This document shows, in pieces, positions 1 through 8,157 of a stretch of 8,157 nt of DNA (its first letter is position 1; each line of letters begins with the position of its first letter). This DNA is from Solirubrobacteraceae bacterium (GTDB taxonomy: Bacteria > Actinomycetota > Thermoleophilia > Solirubrobacterales > Solirubrobacteraceae). Made by a program: the position numbers and the translations under genes. The notes under the pieces are model-generated. The model was given only the letters and a program-made list of their open reading frames with translations. It had not been told where the DNA came from and did not search any database. Where the stretch lies: NCBI GenBank assembly GCA_019683665.1, contig JADGIB010000158.1, positions 1 through 8,157 on the forward strand, read 5' to 3'.

Positions 1-35
1 GGGTGGGGCGGGCGGCAGGAGCCCGGCGCGCGCCG

Positions 36-395
36 CTACGCCGGCTCGGCCAGCGCGGCGATCGCCGCCTCGCGCTCGCCCACGATCGTGAAGATCTGGT
101 CGAGCCCGGTGATCTCGAACGTCTTGGCGATGTTCTGGTCGACGTTGACGATCACCAGCGAGCCCTCGCGGGTGCGCAGGCGCTTGACCGCGCCGATGAG
201 GACGCCGAGGGCGGTGGAGTCGAGGAACGTCGTCTCCGACAGGTCCACCACGATCTGCGTCCTGCCGCCCTCGATCGCGTCGGTGAGGCGCTGCTTGAGC
301 TCGGGGGCCGTGAAGAGGTCGATCTCGCCGCGGACGGCCACGACGTGACGGTCCGCGTCGATCGCCTCCTCGGTCAGTGCGAATTCCGGGGGCAT
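36..395 (-). CDS. Anti-sigma factor antagonist, STAS domain (RsbV/SpoIIAA family)
   Basis: A 119-residue protein that is essentially one STAS domain, the usual length for RsbV/SpoIIAA antagonists. Visible family features are the N-terminal strand ending in RGEIDLFTAPEL (residues 22-33), the VVDLSETTFLDST segment (49-61) and the FEITGLDQIF helix (93-102). Ser60 in the DST motif aligns with the serine that the partner kinase phosphorylates in SpoIIAA/RsbV. In the known family mechanism, the unphosphorylated antagonist binds the RsbW-type kinase and frees its sigma factor, while phosphorylation by the kinase releases the antagonist. The start is an ATG preceded by GAGGAG with only a 3-base gap, which is short; I see no better start. 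It is the last of three same-strand genes, 69 bases after its upstream neighbour, with the kinase encoded two genes upstream. Only 35 bases follow its stop in the window. The family assignment is firm; which sigma factor it controls cannot be told here. Confidence 0.93.
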   Translation of the reverse strand: MPPEFALTEEAIDADRHVVAVRGEIDLFTAPELKQRLTDAIEGGRTQIVVDLSETTFLDSTALGVLIGAVKRLRTREGSLVIVNVDQNIAKTFEITGLDQIFTIVGEREAAIAALAEPA

Positions 396-398
396 CCG

Positions 399-404
399 CT
401 CCTC
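399..404 (-). promoter_or_regulatory. Ribosome binding site of the STAS gene, inside a possible hairpin
   Basis: GAGGAG lies 3 bases upstream of the ATG at 395. The bases CCGCTC (428-423 on the minus strand) are complementary to GAGCGG (401-396), so a 6-bp stem with a 21-base loop would cover part of this site. An alternative pairing of CCGCTCAT with ATG and AGCGG, leaving AGG bulged, gives 5+3 pairs. That the pairing controls translation is inference only. Confidence 0.5.
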
Positions 405-464
405 ATTGTGGCACGTGGCGATGAGCGGTCGGCGCCCCGGCAGCGATCGGGCCGCCGCGACCGG

Positions 465-842
465 TCATCCGAAGGTGAGCCGGAGCACGAGCTGGTCGCC
501 GTCGACCTCGACGTCATCGGCGATCCGCTCCAGCACGTTGCCGACGCCCGGCAGCGCCGCGTCGGCGAGCAGCCCCTCGCCGCCGCCGTCCTCGAGGTCG
601 AGGACGCGCAGCTCCAGGCCGTCCTCGGCCGCGTTGAGGTGGACGGTGACGTGCCCGTTCGCCGAGCGGCGCGGCGCGTGGGCGGCGATCGCGTCGGCCA
701 CGAGCAGCGCGTCGTCGAGGCGGTCGACCGGGCACTGGGCCCGCGCGGCGAGCATCCCGACGACGCGGGTCAGCACCGGGGCGACGAGCGGCCCGTGCGC
801 CACGCGGACGACGGCGCCGTTGGGCAGCGACGCCTCGCTCAT
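465..842 (-). CDS. Degenerate HATPase-fold protein, probable inactive paralogue of the RsbW-like kinase
   Basis: A 125-residue protein I do not recognise as a named family, but it aligns by eye along most of its length with the RsbW-like protein encoded just upstream. LDDALLVADAIAAH (42-55) matches LSDVKLAVTEACTN of the kinase. LELRVLDLEDGGG (76-88) matches the strand plus DEGIG (G1 box). LPGVGNVLERIADD (97-110) matches SPGLGLGLPLIATL (G2 region). The residues that matter for ATP chemistry are changed: an ungapped alignment puts Ala51 and His55 where the kinase has the N-box Glu and Asn, and the G1 Asp reads as Glu. No E-x3-N motif exists nearby with a one-residue shift either. It is therefore likely a non-catalytic GHKL-fold protein. 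Its ATG overlaps the kinase stop as ATGA, which suggests translational coupling and possibly matched amounts. A role as a binding partner or decoy in the same switch is inference. It could also be an anti-sigma protein of its own. Confidence 0.75.
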   Translation of the reverse strand: MSEASLPNGAVVRVAHGPLVAPVLTRVVGMLAARAQCPVDRLDDALLVADAIAAHAPRRSANGHVTVHLNAAEDGLELRVLDLEDGGGEGLLADAALPGVGNVLERIADDVEVDGDQLVLRLTFG

Positions 843-1240
843 CGCGCGGCCGGCCGCTCCCCGTCCAGCCGGAACAGCATCGTCACCTCCGTGCGGTCGT
901 CGTCCGCCTTGCCCAGCTCCAGCGACTCGGTCAGCGTCGCGATGAGCGGCAGCCCGAGCCCGAGGCCGGGCGAGTCCGCGCGCGGGACGATCCCGATGCC
1001 CTCGTCGCGCACCGTCACGCGCAGCACCCCGCCCTCCAGCGACACCGAGACCTCCATCGGGCCCTCGCCGTCGCCGTAGGCGTGGACGACGACGTTCGTG
1101 CACGCCTCGGTGACCGCGAGCTTGACGTCGGAGAGCGTCTGGGCGTCCAGTGCGAGCGCCTCGCCGAGCCCGCCGAGCGCGTGCCGGACGACCGCCACGT
1201 TCTCGGCGCGAGCAGGCAGGGTGAGCTGAACGTCGGGCAT
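839..1240 (-). CDS. Anti-sigma factor serine kinase, RsbW/SpoIIAB family (HATPase_c_2)
   Basis: A 133-residue single-domain GHKL ATPase, the normal size for anti-sigma kinases. The N box is TEACTNVVVHAY (44-55), with Glu45 as the likely catalytic base and Asn49 as the likely Mg-ATP ligand, matching SpoIIAB Glu46/Asn50. The G1 box is DEGIG (79-83) and the glycine-rich G2 region is PGLGLGLPLI (91-100). By family knowledge, such proteins bind a sigma factor and also phosphorylate a STAS antagonist; the STAS gene two places downstream is the obvious partner. I chose the ATG at 1240 because AGAGGA (1254-1249) lies 8 bases upstream. A GTG at 1246 would add two residues but leaves a gap of only 2 bases. 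It is the first gene of the minus-strand set, and its TGA overlaps the next ATG (ATGA). It is transcribed divergently from gltB. It could instead be one of the many paralogous RsbW-like regulators of actinobacteria rather than the kinase of one specific sigma factor. Confidence 0.93.
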   Translation of the reverse strand: MPDVQLTLPARAENVAVVRHALGGLGEALALDAQTLSDVKLAVTEACTNVVVHAYGDGEGPMEVSVSLEGGVLRVTVRDEGIGIVPRADSPGLGLGLPLIATLTESLELGKADDDRTEVTMLFRLDGERPAAR

Positions 1241-1248
1241 GCGCACTG

Positions 1249-1254
1249 TCCTCT
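1249..1254 (-). promoter_or_regulatory. Ribosome binding site deciding the anti-sigma kinase start
   Basis: AGAGGA sits 8 bases before the ATG at 1240 and only 2 bases before the in-frame GTG at 1246. The spacing favours the ATG as the true start. Confidence 0.6.
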
Positions 1255-1326
1255 GTTCCCGCCGATCCGCCGACTCAACCGCCGTTCGGAAGCAGGCGGA
1301 CGGGACCGTACCGCGTCGTGCGGCCT

Positions 1327-1354
1327 TTGGGGTGGGCGACCGATGGTCTACGCT
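1327..1354 (+). promoter_or_regulatory. Weak candidate promoter for gltBD
   Basis: TTGGGG (1327-1332) and TACGCT (1349-1354) are separated by 16 bases. The first matches the start of TTGACA, and the second has the TAnnnT pattern common to actinobacterial -10 boxes. Transcription would start near 1361, leaving a leader of about 40 bases. The match is poor and could be chance. Confidence 0.2.
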
Positions 1355-1400
1355 TTCTCGCTCCGCCTGAGCTGCTCTACCGCCGCCGGAGCGCTTCCAT

Positions 1401-5952
<4,552 letters not shown>

Positions 5953-5960
<8 letters not shown>

Positions 5961-7512
5961 GGTCGGCGGGTTCCTGAGGATCTCGCGTCACGGCATCATC
6001 GAGCGCCCGCCGGCCGAGCGGGCGTCCGACTACAAGGAGTTCGTGCTCCAGCGCCCGGACGAGGAGCTGAGCCAGCAGGGCGCGCGCTGCATGGAGTGCG
6101 GCGTGCCGTTCTGCCACAACGGCTGCCCGCTCGGGAACCTGATCCCCGACTGGAACGACCTCGTCTACCGGGGGCGCTGGAAGGACGCGATCGTCCAGCT
6201 CCACGCGACGAACAACTTCCCCGACTTCACCGGGCGGCTGTGCCCGGCGCCGTGCGAGGCCGCGTGCGTCCTCGAGATCCGCGAGGGCGAGGCGGTCACG
6301 ATCAAGCAGATCGAGGCCGCGATCATCAACCGCGCCTGGGACGAGGGCTGGGTGCAGCCGCGCCCGCCGCGCCCCGAGTTCGAGACGAACGCGCGCGTCG
6401 CGGTCGTCGGGTCGGGCCCGGCTGGCATGGCCGCCGCCCAGCAGCTGCGCCGCGCCGGCCACCAGGTCGTCCTGTTCGAGCGCGACGAGGCGCTCGGCGG
6501 GCTGGTCCGCTTCGGCGTGCCGGACTTCAAGATCGAGAAGCAGGTCGTCGAGCGGCGCGTCCAGCAGCTCGCGGCCGAGGGCGTCGAGCTGCGCCCGGGC
6601 GTCGACGTCGGCCGCGACGTCACGTTCGCCGAGCTGCGCGAGGACTTCGACGCGATCGTCCTGGCGACCGGGTCGCGCGTCCCGCGCGACCTGCCGGTCC
6701 CGGGCCGCGAGCTCGACGGCATCCACTTCGCGATGGAGTACCTGTACGGGCGCAACCGCTGGATCGCCCAGCAGGAGGGCCCCGAGCCGCTCGTCCCGGT
6801 CGACCCGTCGCTGATCGCGCCGATCACCGCGCGCGACAAGCACGTCATCGTCATCGGCGGCGGCGACACCGGCGCCGACTGCGTCGGCCACGCGATCCGC
6901 GAGGGCGCGAAGTCCGTCACCCAGATCGAGATCCTCGAGCGCCCGCCGGACCGCCGGCCCGACGACCGCACGCCGTGGCCGCTGTGGCCGGCGAAGTACC
7001 GCAAGTCCTACGCGATCCAGGAGGGCGAGGCCCTCGAGGTGACCAAGCAGGGCTACGCGATCGCGACGACCGGGTTCTCCGGCGACGAGGACGGGCACGT
7101 GCGCCGCATCCACCTCGCGCGCGCCGAGGACTTCCAGCCGGTCCCGGGCACCGAGACCGAGCAGCCGGCCGACCTCGTCCTGCTCGCGATGGGCTTCCTG
7201 CATCCCGAGCAGGAGCTGCTGGACCAGATCGGCGTCGCGAAGGACCCGCGCGGGAACGTGAAGGCCCCGACGTACGCGACGAGCGAGCCCGGCGTCTTCG
7301 CCGCCGGCGACGCCCGCCGCGGCCAGTCGCTCATCGTGTGGGCGATCAACGAGGGCCGCCAGTGCGCGCGCGTGGTCGACCGCTACCTGCGCGAGGAGCT
7401 CGGCATCGCGCCGCGCCAGCCGATCCGCGCGGGCAACGTCGCCGCGGCCGACGAGGGCCCCAACGGCCCGCCGCTGCACGCGCAGGGCGCGGTCCTGGCC
7501 AGCGAGGAGTAG
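5953..7512 (+). CDS. gltD: Glutamate synthase (NADPH) small subunit
   Basis: A 519-residue flavoprotein, the beta subunit of GOGAT. It oxidises NADPH on FAD and passes electrons through Fe-S clusters to the GltB FMN. Cys46, Cys49, Cys54 and Cys58 (CX2CX4CX3CP) and then Cys97, Cys101 and Cys105 form the N-terminal cysteine-rich region typical of this family and of dihydropyrimidine dehydrogenase. The FAD site is VVGSGPAGMAAA (151-162) with Glu176. The NADPH site is VIGGGDTGADC (300-310). The C-terminal FAD contact is GVFAAGDARRGQSLIVWAI (447-465). The protein is slightly longer than many family members, with a poorly ordered-looking C-terminal extension of about 30 residues (from about 488). 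The segment WPAKYRKSYAIQEG (345-358) seems to differ from the SSAHEEG-like sequence I recall in many GltD proteins. It overlaps gltB by 8 bases and is followed by a hairpin before a convergent gene. Confidence 0.97.
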
Positions 7513-7536
7513 GCGCGCTCGCCGGAGCGGTCGGCG

Positions 7537-7587
7537 CCCCGCGCGGGGGTGGTCGACCTCGGTCGCGCGGCGACCGCGAGGTCGACC
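7537..7587. terminator. Bidirectional hairpin between gltD and the convergent DUF1707 gene
   Basis: GGTCGACCTCGGTCGC (7551-7566) pairs with 7570-7587, whose right arm carries a 2-base insertion, around a 3-base GCG loop. The result is a 16-bp stem with one bulge. A smaller palindrome, CCCCGCGCGGGG (7537-7548), lies just before it. The hairpin sits 38 bases past the gltD stop and 8 bases past the end of the DUF1707 gene, so it could end transcription from both sides. There is no T tract on either side, so it is not a canonical intrinsic terminator. GC-rich actinobacteria often have such U-less hairpins. Confidence 0.65.
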
Positions 7588-7595
7588 GCCCGGCG

Positions 7596-8042
7596 CTACC
7601 GGCGGCCGCGCCCCTGGCCGCCCTGGCCCCAGCCGGTGAGGCCGGCGGCGACGTTGCCGAGCGCCCAGAAGCCGATCGGCCAGATCGGCCAGAAGTAGAG
7701 GAGCTCGCCGGAGGCGATGCAGGTGATCGCCCAGATGCCGACGAGCAGGACGGACGTCCCCGCCCAGCTGCCCCAGCGCAGCCGCCAGCCGCCCCAGGGC
7801 GCCGGGGCGCCCGCGCCGCCGGCCGGCGCCGGCGCGGCGGACGCCGGGCCGTCCGGGCGGTCGGGGCCGAGGTCGGCGGTGAGCGCGTCGAGCTCGCCGA
7901 AGGTCTTGGCCGCGTAGCAGCGCTCGAGGCGCTCCTCGAGCTCGTCGGGGTCGAGCCGGCCGTCGGCGCCGGCGCGGTGCAGGCGCTTGGCCACCGCCTC
8001 GCGGTCGGCGTCGGAGGCGCGCAGGTCGGGCTGGTCGGTCAC
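7596..8042 (-). CDS. DUF1707 domain protein with two C-terminal membrane segments
   Basis: A 148-residue protein. Residues 7-58 form a DUF1707 (SHOCT-like) domain, recognisable by RASDADREAVAKRL (8-21), GRLDPDELEERL (28-39) and AAKTFGELDAL (44-54). A linker of Ala, Pro and Gly follows (about 61-83), then two hydrophobic segments (about 94-112 and 116-135) joined by the Trp/Pro-rich turn YFWPIWPIGFW. A short Gly/Arg tail (about 137-148) ends it. DUF1707 proteins are widespread in actinobacteria, often N-terminal to membrane or cell-wall-related domains, and no biochemical role is established that I can cite. The start is a GTG with AGGA (8053-8050) 7 bases upstream. The only nearby ATG, at 8049, runs into a stop after three codons. 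It is convergent with gltD and looks monocistronic. A link to glutamate synthesis is not implied by position alone. Confidence 0.88.
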   Translation of the reverse strand: MTDQPDLRASDADREAVAKRLHRAGADGRLDPDELEERLERCYAAKTFGELDALTADLGPDRPDGPASAAPAPAGGAGAPAPWGGWRLRWGSWAGTSVLLVGIWAITCIASGELLYFWPIWPIGFWALGNVAAGLTGWGQGGQGRGRR

Positions 8043-8049
8043 CGGCCCA

Positions 8050-8053
8050 TCCT
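8050..8053 (-). promoter_or_regulatory. Ribosome binding site supporting the GTG start of the DUF1707 gene
   Basis: AGGA ends 7 bases before the GTG at 8042, in a rare A/T-containing patch (TTAGGAT). This supports the GTG as start. Confidence 0.5.
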
Positions 8054-8069
8054 AAGCGGCCGGACGGCG

Positions 8070-8100
8070 CCCGGCATCCGCCGCGCGGGCGGATGCCGGG
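8070..8100. terminator. Perfect 13-bp inverted repeat upstream of the DUF1707 gene
   Basis: CCCGGCATCCGCC (8070-8082) and GGCGGATGCCGGG (8088-8100) are exact reverse complements around a 5-base GCGCG loop. The repeat lies 27 bases upstream of the GTG start. No T tract follows on either side. It is most likely a factor-independent-type terminator for a gene beyond the right edge. It could also be a structured 5' leader or an operator for the DUF1707 gene. Confidence 0.5.
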
Positions 8101-8157
8101 GCCGCCGGGGGGGGCGGCGCCGGCGGCCCCCCCGGGGCCCCGGGGGCGGCCCACCCC
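8101..8157. repeat. Extreme G/C homopolymer-run segment at window edge
   Basis: The stretch has a run of eight G (8107-8114), an internal CGGCGCCG palindrome (8115-8122), seven C (8127-8133), then four G, four C and five G. The G and C runs can fold into a very stable hairpin. No coding frame is supported here. The segment may be natural, or it may mark the place where sequencing or assembly failed. Confidence 0.45.

Larger units (their letters stand above)
1241..1400. other. Divergent intergenic region between the anti-sigma module and gltB
   Basis: A 160-base spacer from which both transcription units must start unless they are read from elsewhere. It is less purely G/C than the genes and includes short T-rich and A-containing stretches (for example around 1326-1356). 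I see no clear operator palindrome, riboswitch fold or convincing consensus promoter on the minus strand. A TTGAGT sequence on the minus strand (about 1280-1275) is -35-like, but its matching -10 position would fall on the ribosome binding site of the kinase gene. Confidence 0.7.

Noticed and set aside
24..35. CGGCGCGCGCCG palindrome after the STAS stop codon as a terminator
   Set aside because: It is a perfect 12-base palindrome but has no loop and no T tract. Such G/C palindromes are expected by chance in this composition.
3..1079. A 358-residue plus-strand open frame over the anti-sigma module
   Set aside because: It lies antisense to three genes, two of which have clear family motifs, and its own product has no recognisable features.
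1244..1246. GTG as start of the anti-sigma kinase gene
   Set aside because: Its gap to AGAGGA is only 2 bases, while the ATG at 1240 has an 8-base gap.

Overview
The window is very G+C-rich DNA with strongly G/C-biased third codon positions. It carries a DUF1707 membrane protein, an RsbV/RsbW-type partner-switching module and an NADPH-type glutamate synthase pair. DUF1707 is a largely actinobacterial family. Together with the codon use, this points to a high-GC actinobacterium, possibly of the Thermoleophilia/Solirubrobacterales kind. That placement is inference, because no marker gene is present to settle it.

Layout: bases 36-1240 hold three genes on the minus strand, read right to left. 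They are an RsbW/SpoIIAB-like anti-sigma kinase, a second small protein that looks like a degenerate copy of the same ATPase fold, and an RsbV/SpoIIAA-like STAS anti-sigma antagonist. The first two overlap by ATGA. The third follows after 69 bases, with its ribosome binding site inside a possible hairpin. No sigma factor or PP2C phosphatase gene is visible; either could lie beyond base 1.

A 160-base divergent spacer (1241-1400) separates this module from gltB (1401-5960) and gltD (5953-7512) on the plus strand. These encode the large and small subunits of NADPH-dependent glutamate synthase. They overlap by 8 bases, with a near-perfect Shine-Dalgarno for gltD inside the end of gltB. GltB shows the N-terminal nucleophile Cys, FMN-barrel motifs, the 3Fe-4S Cys motif and the C-terminal beta-helix domain. 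GltD shows both cysteine clusters and the FAD and NADPH dinucleotide-binding motifs. Together they would convert glutamine plus 2-oxoglutarate to two glutamates.

Convergent to gltD, across an 83-base spacer holding a strong hairpin, is a minus-strand gene (7596-8042) for a DUF1707 protein with two membrane segments. The last 115 bases hold no gene, but contain a perfect 13-bp inverted repeat and then an extremely G/C-run-rich stretch at the window edge.

Most of the window is ordinary housekeeping and stress-regulation gene content. The part most worth a second look is the degenerate ATPase-fold paralogue translationally coupled to the RsbW-like kinase. I see no mobile element, CRISPR array, tRNA or rRNA.
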